DNA from: UBA11740 sp035635855
Lineage (GTDB): Bacteria > Acidobacteriota > Blastocatellia > Pyrinomonadales > Pyrinomonadaceae
Direction of reading: 5' to 3'
Assembly (NCBI GenBank): GCA_035635855.1
Contig: DASQAF010000010.1
Location: 1 to 64,000 of the forward strand
DNA length: 64,000 nucleotides
Positions 24,587 through 31,702 of the stretch are shown piece after piece (the first letter of the stretch is position 1; each line of letters opens with the position of its first letter). Made by a program: the position numbers and the translations under genes. The notes under the pieces were generated by a model. The model made no database searches and was not told the origin of the DNA. It saw only the letters and a program-made list of their open reading frames with translations.

Positions 24587-25987
24587 CTACTTTTGCTTCC
24601 AACGCACGCCGTCTTTGGTGTCTTCCAACACAATACCGCGCGCCGAAAGTTCATCGCGGATTTCGTCTGCGCGCAAAAAGTCGCGGCGATGCCGGGCTTC
24701 CTGGCGCTGATCGATTAGTTTTTGAATCTCGTCCTCGAGCATCTGTTTCTGTGGCTCGCCGAAAACATTCAGCACGCTGTCAAAGCGTCTAATCGCGTCG
24801 ATGATTTCGCGTTGGTTATCCTGGCGCACAGTTCGTCTGGCGAGCGCCATGTTAACTTCGCGCGTGAGATCGTGAACCGCAGCCAGCGCCACCGACGTAT
24901 TGAGATCGTCATCCATTCCGGCTTCAAAATCCTTGAGCGCCTGCTCAGTCGCGGAATGCAGTTCTTTGTTACTACCGGGTTCAGCCTTTGCTTCTTCCAG
25001 ACGCGCGCGAAAATCGCGCAGACTCTCGACGGTCTTTTCAGCTCCGCGCAGCGCATCGAAAGTAAAGTTGAGTTGTTTGCGGAAAGGAACGCTCAGCAGA
25101 AAGTAACGAATTCCCGCGGGAGTAAAACCCTTAGCCGACAGATCGCGAAACGTGTAGTAGTTGCCTTTGGACTTGGACATGGTCTCGCCTTCGACTTTGA
25201 GATGTTCGAAGTGAAACCAGTAGCGCACGAATTGTTTGCCCGTGGCGCCTTCGCTTTGCGCGATCTCGTTTTCGTGATGCGGAAAGACAAGATCGATGCC
25301 ACCCACATGCAGGTCAAAAGTCTCGCCCAGATATTTCATCGACATTGCGGAGCATTCGATGTGCCAGCCCGGACGGCCGCGGCCAATGCCGGCGTCCCAC
25401 GCTGGTTCGTCATCTCGGCTCGGTGCTTTCCATAAAGCGAAATCGCGCGCGTCTTCCTTTTCGTACTTGTCGGTATCGACACGTTCACTGGCCCCGGCGA
25501 CATTGCCCGCGAAATTGATCTTGGAGAGCTTGCCGTATTCAGGAAACGATTTGATTCGATAGTAAATCGAGCCGTCGGATTGATAAGCGTGGCCGCGCTG
25601 CTCAAGCTTCTCGATCAGCTGGGCCATCTCAGGAATGTGACGGGTGGCGCGCGGCGCAACTTCCGGACGCTCACAGCCAAGCGCGTCGAAATCTTCCCAG
25701 AATGCTTCAATGTACTTTTGGGTATAGTCGTCGATGGCCACCCCGGCTTCCTGCGCTTTCGCAATGATGCGGTCGTCGACATCGGTCAGATTCATTACCT
25801 GCGTTACCTTGAATCCCTTGAATTTAAAGTACCGGCGCAGGACATCGGCGGCGATCGCCGAACGAAAGTTTCCTATGTGGCCGTAATCCCAAACCGTGGG
25901 GCCGCAGTAGTAGAACCTGACTTCGCCCAGGACCATCGGACGGAACTCTTCCAGCCGGCCAGAGAGTGTGTTGTGTATGCGGAGCAT
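24587..25987 (-). CDS. cysS: Cysteinyl-tRNA synthetase
   Basis: A 466-residue class I aminoacyl-tRNA synthetase of normal length. It has YYCGPTVWDYGHIGNFRSAI (zinc Cys and the HIGH-type motif), the zinc-binding GRPGWHIECSAMSMKYLG, VFPHHENEIAQSE, and the KMSKS-type ETMSKSKGNYYTF. The C-terminal DALR-like helical domain follows, ending in the usual anticodon-binding tail. The ATG start matches the family N-terminus (LRIHNTLSG). No leader regulation is visible. Confidence 0.96.
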   Translation of the reverse strand: MLRIHNTLSGRLEEFRPMVLGEVRFYYCGPTVWDYGHIGNFRSAIAADVLRRYFKFKGFKVTQVMNLTDVDDRIIAKAQEAGVAIDDYTQKYIEAFWEDFDALGCERPEVAPRATRHIPEMAQLIEKLEQRGHAYQSDGSIYYRIKSFPEYGKLSKINFAGNVAGASERVDTDKYEKEDARDFALWKAPSRDDEPAWDAGIGRGRPGWHIECSAMSMKYLGETFDLHVGGIDLVFPHHENEIAQSEGATGKQFVRYWFHFEHLKVEGETMSKSKGNYYTFRDLSAKGFTPAGIRYFLLSVPFRKQLNFTFDALRGAEKTVESLRDFRARLEEAKAEPGSNKELHSATEQALKDFEAGMDDDLNTSVALAAVHDLTREVNMALARRTVRQDNQREIIDAIRRFDSVLNVFGEPQKQMLEDEIQKLIDQRQEARHRRDFLRADEIRDELSARGIVLEDTKDGVRWKQK

Positions 25988-26244
25988 TGTCAGCGAGTCT
26001 AAGAAAGGAGGGAAGGCGAGTCAAACAGACTTTCCGGACAAGTAGCCCGGCCGTGAGAGAGGGCGCGCGAAAATTCAAGCCTGAACGGGCGTCGTGCTTG
26101 CTTCTTCCCGCGGTTTCCCCAATACGAGTCTTCTCCAGATGGGTTCTCGGATTAGCTCGATCCGGGCACACAACCGGCGTTAGCGCCAACTAGCGCGATT
26201 TGATCGAAATTGAATTCCGCTTAACGGTGAAATGCTCGCTGGTT

Positions 26245-26841
26245 TCAAAAGCCTTCTATCGGCGAGGCCTCCAACCGTTTCTCCGTGTTCGGCCCATACG
26301 ACCCGTCCTCAGCGATTTTGTCGTTGGGATTGTGCTGATTCCACAACTTCTGAAAAGCCCGGATCCCTTCATGGCCAAAGTCTGGATCTTGTCCACCGTG
26401 ATAATTGAAGTGCGGTGGATCGGCCTGGCCGCGCCAAATCCAGTTATGTCTTTTCAGCACATTTATCCAGTCGCCGTGATTCTCAATGTCAACGGCGATA
26501 CCCCGTTCGTGTGGAGACGTTCCGGGGCTCGCTGCCAGCACGACGCCGCATTTCTTCCCGTGCGTGTACCAGTAGAAGACAGCGTATTGTTGCGGCAAGA
26601 CTCTGATTGCGTGCACCAATCTTGGGTTTTCACCTTTCTCGTTGATGGTGGCGATGAACGCTTCGCCCGCTTCTTTCTGCAGGAAGGGAATGGTAGACCC
26701 TCCAGCGATGGTCACGTGGGACGAGACATCGATCACCTTGTCCTGAGGAAGTCCGGCGAGAAGCGTTTCAGCTATTTGTCGAGCCAATCCCGCGATACCC
26801 GACGTACTGCAATTGGTGGGTAGATAGTCGCGAAGTAACAT
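26245..26841 (-). CDS. M15-type peptidase with a peptidoglycan-binding tail
   Basis: A 198-residue protein. The zinc peptidase part contains SPHERGIAVDIENHGDW (H and D ligands) and the later DPPHFNYHG (third ligand), typical of D-Ala-D-Ala carboxypeptidase/VanY and phage endolysin-type M15 enzymes. The C-terminal stretch from about residue 155 (DFGHEGIRAFQKLWNQHNPN, then DGSYGPNTEKRL) is a degenerate peptidoglycan-binding domain. There is no clear signal peptide, so export would need another route, as with phage-type endolysins. A GGAGG ribosome site is nine bases before the ATG. Likely substrates are muropeptides. Confidence 0.75.
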   Translation of the reverse strand: MLLRDYLPTNCSTSGIAGLARQIAETLLAGLPQDKVIDVSSHVTIAGGSTIPFLQKEAGEAFIATINEKGENPRLVHAIRVLPQQYAVFYWYTHGKKCGVVLAASPGTSPHERGIAVDIENHGDWINVLKRHNWIWRGQADPPHFNYHGGQDPDFGHEGIRAFQKLWNQHNPNDKIAEDGSYGPNTEKRLEASPIEGF

Positions 26842-27208
26842 TCTGTTTTGCCTCCGTATGTGTGAGTAAGAGCATCGGTGGCGTTCGACGAAGCGATACG
26901 CCTGCGATGTATTTTGAGTTGTCTCGGTTCCGCCGCGCTGCGGTCGGACTGGCCGGTCGGTTCAGAGGTTAAGCCGTGAGGCCTAGCGCCTGAGAGTCAA
27001 CACAGTGGCGATCCCGCCTACGGTCTTTCAATCGTGTCGGATGGTTGATCGCCACCAGATTAGCTGCGTCCCTTCCATTTGCAATCCTCTACGATTGCGC
27101 ACGTGCATTTCTTTGCAAGACGAGCTATTCCCTTTGAATGGTCGGAGATTCTACCACACTAAGAACCCTGGCAAGGCAGGAATTCAATCGCGATGTTAGC
27201 TTGTTTTC
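26842..27208. other. Intergenic region, no gene seen
   Basis: A 367-base gap upstream of the M15 gene and downstream of thiL. It contains one inverted repeat, GTGGCGATC (27005-27013) and its complement (27047-27055), with a 33-base spacer. I see no ORF, tRNA or T-tract terminator. Confidence 0.5.
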
Positions 27209-28384
27209 TTAACCTTCAGTGCTGAAATGTTGGAAACCATGCGGCTGCAAGTGCCATACACGATTCCTTTCGGCGATGCGAATCGTGTCTGATTCATTAG
27301 TAACGTCGCCGATGTGAGAAATCTCCACGCCGTCGACTCGCTTGGGCAGGCGCGCTACGTCGTTGGGACTAACAGTAAACAGCAACTCAAAATCTTCGCC
27401 GCCGTGAAGCGCCAGGGCCAGAGGATCAAGCGCGCGGCGCCCGCACAGTTTGATCACATCCTTATCAATTGGAATCTGCGCAGATTGGATTAGCGCGCCG
27501 ACGCTGCTTTCGCTACACAAGTGAGAAAGATCAGACGACAAGCCGTCGCTGATGTCGATCATGGCCGTGGCCAGACGCTCTTCGCCGAGGACGATGCCCC
27601 AGCCGACTCTTGGTGATGGGCGCAGTTGGCGAAGAAGCAGAGACTCGATGGCACTCATCTCAGAGGTATGTGCCTCTTGATCTGGGCCTTCACTCACGGT
27701 CGGCCCAGTGCTCCGCTCATTCATCTCCGCGCCGTCGATTACCGTCGAGTTGCGGTCAGGAGTTTGGATGCTGTTACTCGCAGTGGAACTATCAGCTCGC
27801 CCCCCGGCTCGGGGCAGGGAAGCGAGACCGCTTTCGCCCAGTCGCGCCCCCATCTCGATTAGTTTCAAACCACCGGCTGCGCCGCCGAGACTGCCTGTGA
27901 CGTAAATCCGATCGCCGGCGCGCGCGCCTGAGCGCAACACGGCGGTTTCATTTCGGACTTCGCCCAGGACTATGGAGTCGACGACGATACCCGCTTTCGT
28001 TTCCGAAACATCCCCACCGGCGAGCGTGACACCGTATTGATCAGCCAGCGCAAGATAGCCGGAAAAGAATTCGTCCTTAAAATCACTCTTCCAAACTTCG
28101 GCCGTCAGTCCGATCGAAACGAAAGACCAGAAGGGCCGCGCGCCCATCGCTGCGATATCCGACAGCGAAACCACCAGGGCTTTATGACCGAGTAAGCCCG
28201 GCGGCGCAGCGTCGCGGTGGAAATCAACATCTTCGACGAGCAGATCCGTTGTGACGACCAGATTGCGATTGGCTGTCTCAGCAATTAACGAAGCATCGTC
28301 GCCAATTCCGATAACGACGCGTGCGGAATGCTTACGCGAGCGGGTTTGTGCGCGCAGGCTGCGAATGAAATCGAATTCGTTCAT
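27209..28384 (-). CDS. thiL: Thiamine-monophosphate kinase with an internal insertion
   Basis: A PurM/AIR-synthase-fold kinase making thiamine diphosphate. It has VIGIGDDASLIA, TTDLLVEDVDF, LVVSLSDIAAMGA, LAGGDVSET, VTGSLGGAAGG and, in the C-terminal half, MIDISDGLSSDL and LHGGEDFELLF. At 391 residues it exceeds the usual 320-340 because of an insertion at roughly residues 186-244, rich in Ser, Thr, Gly and Asp. The insertion is in frame and encodes a GC-rich palindrome (27682-27708). Other thiamine genes are not nearby. Confidence 0.9.
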   Translation of the reverse strand: MNEFDFIRSLRAQTRSRKHSARVVIGIGDDASLIAETANRNLVVTTDLLVEDVDFHRDAAPPGLLGHKALVVSLSDIAAMGARPFWSFVSIGLTAEVWKSDFKDEFFSGYLALADQYGVTLAGGDVSETKAGIVVDSIVLGEVRNETAVLRSGARAGDRIYVTGSLGGAAGGLKLIEMGARLGESGLASLPRAGGRADSSTASNSIQTPDRNSTVIDGAEMNERSTGPTVSEGPDQEAHTSEMSAIESLLLRQLRPSPRVGWGIVLGEERLATAMIDISDGLSSDLSHLCSESSVGALIQSAQIPIDKDVIKLCGRRALDPLALALHGGEDFELLFTVSPNDVARLPKRVDGVEISHIGDVTNESDTIRIAERNRVWHLQPHGFQHFSTEG

Positions 28385-28393
28385 GCGGGATTA

Positions 28394-28520
28394 GCCACTG
28401 AGACGCAGAGACACAGAGAAAGAAATCAAAACAAAATTCGAAAAAAGGTGGAACGGCCCTTTTGTCTCAGCGCCAAATGTGTTTTGCCGTCTTATCTCTG
28501 TGCCTCCGTGTCTCTGTGGC
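28394..28520. repeat. Interspersed CAGAGAC inverted repeat
   Basis: Arms at 28394-28421 (GCCACTGAGACGCAGAGACA onward) and 28494-28520 (the diverged complement ending TCTCTGTGGC) frame a 72-base spacer. They lie between the aminotransferase stop and the thiL start. Same family as 22376-22461 and 37464-37533. Confidence 0.6.
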
Positions 28521-28525
28521 AAGTT

Positions 28526-29695
28526 TCAGAGATTGCGCCGCATCGATTCCAGGCCGGCTTCGATCGTCTCGATCGAAGTGGAAAAGGAAAAGCGTACGTG
28601 GCCTTCACCCTGGGGGCCGAAAACCACGCCGGGCACCGTGGCCACCCGCGCGCGATTGAGGAGCAACTCCGACGCTTCGCGGCTGTCTTTGCTGATGGTC
28701 TTTACGTCGGGAAATGCATAAAAGGCCCCGGCCGGGAGCGCACAGCTAAGCCCCAGTTCATTAAGACCGGCCAACAGCAGATCGCGCCGCTCAAGATAAG
28801 CGGCGCGCGAAGTTTCCAGAAAGTCTGAGGCGGTGGTAAGCGCCGCGAGCGCGGCCCACTGCGTCGGCGTTGAGACACCGTTGGAAGAATACAACGTAGC
28901 TTTCCTAAGCCCGGTCATCCAGGGCTCGCCCGCAACCGCGTATCCGATGCGCCAGCCAGTCATGGCGTAAGACTTAGAGAGTGTGAACGCAGTAATCGTG
29001 CGTTCGAGCATACCCTCGAGCGAAGCAATCGAAACATGCTCACCGTCAAAAACTATATCCTCGTAAGCTTCGTCCGCGATCACCACGAGCTCATGGTCGA
29101 TTGCGAACCGCGCGACTTCTTCAGTTTCCTCACGTGTGAAGACTACTCCCGTGGGGTTTGTGGGAGTATTGAAGTAAATCGCTCGCGTCTGTTCAGTTGC
29201 ATAACGAGCGAGCGTTTCGCGGAAACCTTTCTCGCGAGCTTCATCCGTGGGCACCAGCACCAGCCTGCCCTGACAATGTGCGACCAGATCCTTTATCGGG
29301 GTCCAGTAGGGAGCAAAAATCAAAACATCATCGCCCGGATTAACGACGGACTGAAAGGCGCCGAATAAACCCTGCATGCCGCCGTTGACAACGATTACAT
29401 TCTGTTCGCCGGCATCTATATGGTTGCGCCCTCGCAGCTTGTCGGCGACGGCCTGGCGTAACTCAGGTATTCCCGAAGAAGGGGCATAGCGCGTTTTGTT
29501 TTCTCTTAAGGCGGAATGAATTGCGTCTTTAATATAGTCCGGCGTGGGACGATAGGGTTCGCCGCCCCCGAACTGATAAACGGTCTCGCCCTGGGCGCGC
29601 AGCTCCATCACCCGATTACGAATATTGACGATGTCAGAAAAGCCTACTTCCTCAAGGCGTGCGGCGAGGCGAAACCCGGCGGCAGATGCGGGCAC
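28526..29695 (-). CDS. PLP-dependent aminotransferase, aspartate aminotransferase-like
   Basis: A 389-residue fold-type I, class I/II aminotransferase. Visible are VYQFGGGEPYRPTPDYIKDA, the PLP region VVNGGMQGLFGAFQSVVNPG, NTPTNPTGVVFTREE, IADEAYEDIVFDGE, and the Schiff-base Lys in FTLSKSYAMTGWRIGYA. This suits an aspartate/aromatic or related transaminase of the Ib type. The amino donor cannot be told. It begins with GTG. The gene is alone on the minus strand, between thiL and the MerR-type regulator. Confidence 0.85.
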   Translation of the reverse strand: MPASAAGFRLAARLEEVGFSDIVNIRNRVMELRAQGETVYQFGGGEPYRPTPDYIKDAIHSALRENKTRYAPSSGIPELRQAVADKLRGRNHIDAGEQNVIVVNGGMQGLFGAFQSVVNPGDDVLIFAPYWTPIKDLVAHCQGRLVLVPTDEAREKGFRETLARYATEQTRAIYFNTPTNPTGVVFTREETEEVARFAIDHELVVIADEAYEDIVFDGEHVSIASLEGMLERTITAFTLSKSYAMTGWRIGYAVAGEPWMTGLRKATLYSSNGVSTPTQWAALAALTTASDFLETSRAAYLERRDLLLAGLNELGLSCALPAGAFYAFPDVKTISKDSREASELLLNRARVATVPGVVFGPQGEGHVRFSFSTSIETIEAGLESMRRNL

Positions 29696-29883
29696 AGTTG
29701 GTTTTGAAACCTCCAGACTGACAATGGCTCGTTTCGGAACGCGCGATTATAGCTTGCGGGCTTCGTCACGTCCATCGAGCATGAAGTGAAGGAAACTGCC
29801 CGCGAAAGAGTTTGGTCCCAAAACTGAGCCCGGCGGAGCAATCCAGTTAACCTAAGAAGACACGTTTAATCTCTCGGTTTAGC

Positions 29884-29935
29884 TTTCGGTGTCTAAATGT
29901 AACTGTTGACACCGAAATCTCCGCACAGGTAACAT
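29884..29935 (+). promoter_or_regulatory. Putative promoter and operator of the MerR-type gene
   Basis: A perfect 10-bp inverted repeat, TTTCGGTGTC (29884-29893) and GACACCGAAA (29908-29917), overlaps TTGACA (29906-29911). A weak -10, TAACAT, lies 18 bases on at 29930-29935. The regulator ATG is about 78 bases further. The symmetric site suggests binding of a dimeric repressor or activator, possibly the gene product itself. Confidence 0.45.
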
Positions 29936-30013
29936 CGGACTTCAAGTTAGCGTTGCCATTGAAAAGTCGGCCCGGCGACCGTTATAACCTTTGAATTAGA
30001 TTTTCTGATTAGC

Positions 30014-30511
30014 ATGAGCCAGGCAGCCCCCGCAATTCCTGAAAAACTTTTCTTCAAGATTGGCGAAGTGTGTGACATCGCCGGAGTGCAGGCGCACGTG
30101 CTGCGCTATTGGGAAAGCGAATTTCCGACCCTGGCGCCGCAAAAGAACCGCGCCGGACAGCGCACTTATCGCCGGCGGGATGTCGAGATGGCCCTCAGAA
30201 TCAAAGAACTCCTCTATGACGAGCAGTACACGATTGCCGGCGCCAAAAAGAAATTGGCGAGCGAGATTCGTGGCGGCTCGGCGCGTGAACCGTCGACATC
30301 TATGACCGCGAAAGCGCCCGGCCGGAGTTTATCGCCGCCGCCGTCCCTGGCCGGCCGAATTGCGACGGCTTCGCCCGCGTCGCCGACCGCTCCGGCCGGC
30401 GATGATCAGCGCGCGGCCTTGCGTCAGATTGCCAAAGAGCTTCGCGAGATTCTTGATCTATTGGACGAAGGCGAAATCGAAGCGGTACCAACTCGGGCTA
30501 AGAAGCGCTGA
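30014..30511 (+). CDS. MerR-family transcriptional regulator
   Basis: A 165-residue regulator. The N-terminal winged helix (residues 9-80) reads LFFKIGEVCDIAGVQAHVLR, then YWESEFPTLAP and RTYRRRDVEMALRIKELLY, a pattern of MerR proteins of the HTH-type seen in many Acidobacteria and Deltaproteobacteria. A proline/serine-rich linker follows and then a coiled-coil-like helix (RQIAKELREILDLLDEGEIE). No metal-binding cysteines or drug-binding domain are present, so the signal is unknown. A tRNA-Pro gene follows 68 bases after the stop. Confidence 0.8.
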   Translation: MSQAAPAIPEKLFFKIGEVCDIAGVQAHVLRYWESEFPTLAPQKNRAGQRTYRRRDVEMALRIKELLYDEQYTIAGAKKKLASEIRGGSAREPSTSMTAKAPGRSLSPPPSLAGRIATASPASPTAPAGDDQRAALRQIAKELREILDLLDEGEIEAVPTRAKKR

Positions 30512-30521
30512 CCTGGCAGAT

Positions 30522-30549
30522 TTGACAACGCGCTTTTTCGGGTCATACT
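30522..30549 (+). promoter_or_regulatory. Promoter of tRNA-Pro
   Basis: A consensus TTGACA (30522-30527), a 16-base spacer and CATACT (30544-30549) place a start near 30556, about 24 bases before the tRNA. It starts 10 bases after the regulator stop. Confidence 0.55.
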
Positions 30550-30579
30550 GAAAAAGTTTGATGGCTGAAAAAGTTTTGA

Positions 30580-30656
30580 CGGGACGTGGCGCAGCCTGGT
30601 AGCGCGCACCCTTGGGGTGGGTGAGGCCCCGAGTTCGAATCTCGGCGTCCCGACCA
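30580..30656 (+). tRNA. tRNA-Pro (anticodon GGG)
   Basis: A 77-nt tRNA with encoded CCA. The acceptor stem is CGGGACG paired with CGTCCCG, and the anticodon stem CACCC/GGGTG encloses TTGGGGT with GGG at 30614-30616. The T-arm GAGTTCGAATCTC is regular. The C1-G72 pair is typical of bacterial tRNA-Pro. Confidence 0.97.
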
Positions 30657-30662
30657 AATTAG

Positions 30663-30698
30663 AAAGGCTTCTCGGATTTCTTTCGCCGAGAAGCCTTT
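30663..30698 (+). terminator. Strong hairpin after tRNA-Pro
   Basis: A 13-bp stem, AAAGGCTTCTCGG with CCGAGAAGCCTTT and a ten-base loop, starts six bases after the tRNA. The following T-run is weak (CGTGTTG). On the other strand it could also end the convergent CAP-gene transcript. Confidence 0.65.
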
Positions 30699-30729
30699 CG
30701 TGTTGCTGGAGCAAGTGTATCCGGTAGTT

Positions 30730-31500
30730 TCAGTGAGCTCGAGATTTGACGGTTTTTCCGCTCGTCGTCTTTGACTTGTTAGTTTGCGTGCCGCTGTTCG
30801 CTTTCGTACCGGTCGTGGATTTGGCCGGTTGCAGATCGGTGAATCCACCGGCGAGGGTAAGACAACACATCGTTCCGAATTCAGGATGAGGGCCGCACGA
30901 AAGTCCCGCAACTTTATAATCACCACTGAGCAGACGCCTCCGATGTCCGCGACTGGCAAAGCCATCATCAATCAGCCAGGTTAAAACTCGTTCGCGCGCC
31001 GAGTCGTTGCCGTAGGTAAGATTCTCGCCGATGGCACCCTGCCAGTTGCCAAAGGGCTTCACCCGTTGTTCGATGAGACTGTTGTCAGTGCCTTTGTGGC
31101 CGGTGCTGCCCGATCCGCTCTGGTCTTTAACATGTGATTGCGCCGAAAGCGAAAGACCCGTCGACGAGATCAGCGGAGGAAGAGGTTTGGCTGCACGAAG
31201 GAACTTGATCGCCTCGTCTACCGGAGCCCAGCCTTCCTGGGTCGTGAGCGCCGGGCGACCCGTGGGCTGGTATTGCTTTCCATTGAAGAAGGGCTGCAAG
31301 TTTGCGAGATAAGAAGCATAGGTGCCGGGATTGGCGCGCGCCTGATTGATTTCAGTCAGCAGATCCTGCTCAGCCTGGGAAAGGCCGGTTGCGGTTGAGG
31401 TCTTTTTTGTTTGAGAGTGACTTGAGTTCGCACCGGAAAACGAAGCGATCAGGGCAAGTGCGCAGCACAACGCCATGAGTCCGACTAATCTGACTTTCAT
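30730..31500 (-). CDS. Exported CAP/SCP-domain protein
   Basis: A 256-residue secreted protein. A signal peptide ends near residue 30 (LVGLMALCCALALIASF). The CAP domain follows with LLTEINQARANPGTYASYL, LSLSAQSHVKDQS, GHKGTDNSL, IGENLTYGND and a GFASRGHRRRLLSGD segment. The His and Glu expected for the CAP cavity are partly present. The C-terminus is a Thr/Lys/Ser-rich tail. Function is unknown (CAP proteins bind lipids or act in the cell wall). The chosen ATG has GGAAG about ten bases upstream, and an ATG seven codons earlier is possible. The gene is divergent from the PBP gene. Confidence 0.8.
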   Translation of the reverse strand: MKVRLVGLMALCCALALIASFSGANSSHSQTKKTSTATGLSQAEQDLLTEINQARANPGTYASYLANLQPFFNGKQYQPTGRPALTTQEGWAPVDEAIKFLRAAKPLPPLISSTGLSLSAQSHVKDQSGSGSTGHKGTDNSLIEQRVKPFGNWQGAIGENLTYGNDSARERVLTWLIDDGFASRGHRRRLLSGDYKVAGLSCGPHPEFGTMCCLTLAGGFTDLQPAKSTTGTKANSGTQTNKSKTTSGKTVKSRAH

Positions 31501-31702
31501 CGCGGGGGAACTTCCTTTCATTTTTCAGGAATTGTAAAAACCAGCTTTGCGAAGCTGACCGGGCGCCATCGTCGGGGATTACGTCGCTAAAGTTAGCGAA
31601 AGCTGCCGTTGCTGTCAATGGATGGTAGACACCTTGATGATAAGTGTTTAGCATCTGAGAGGGAGACGTCCCCCCGGCCGATAGCGTCACCCGGTTTTTT
31701 TC

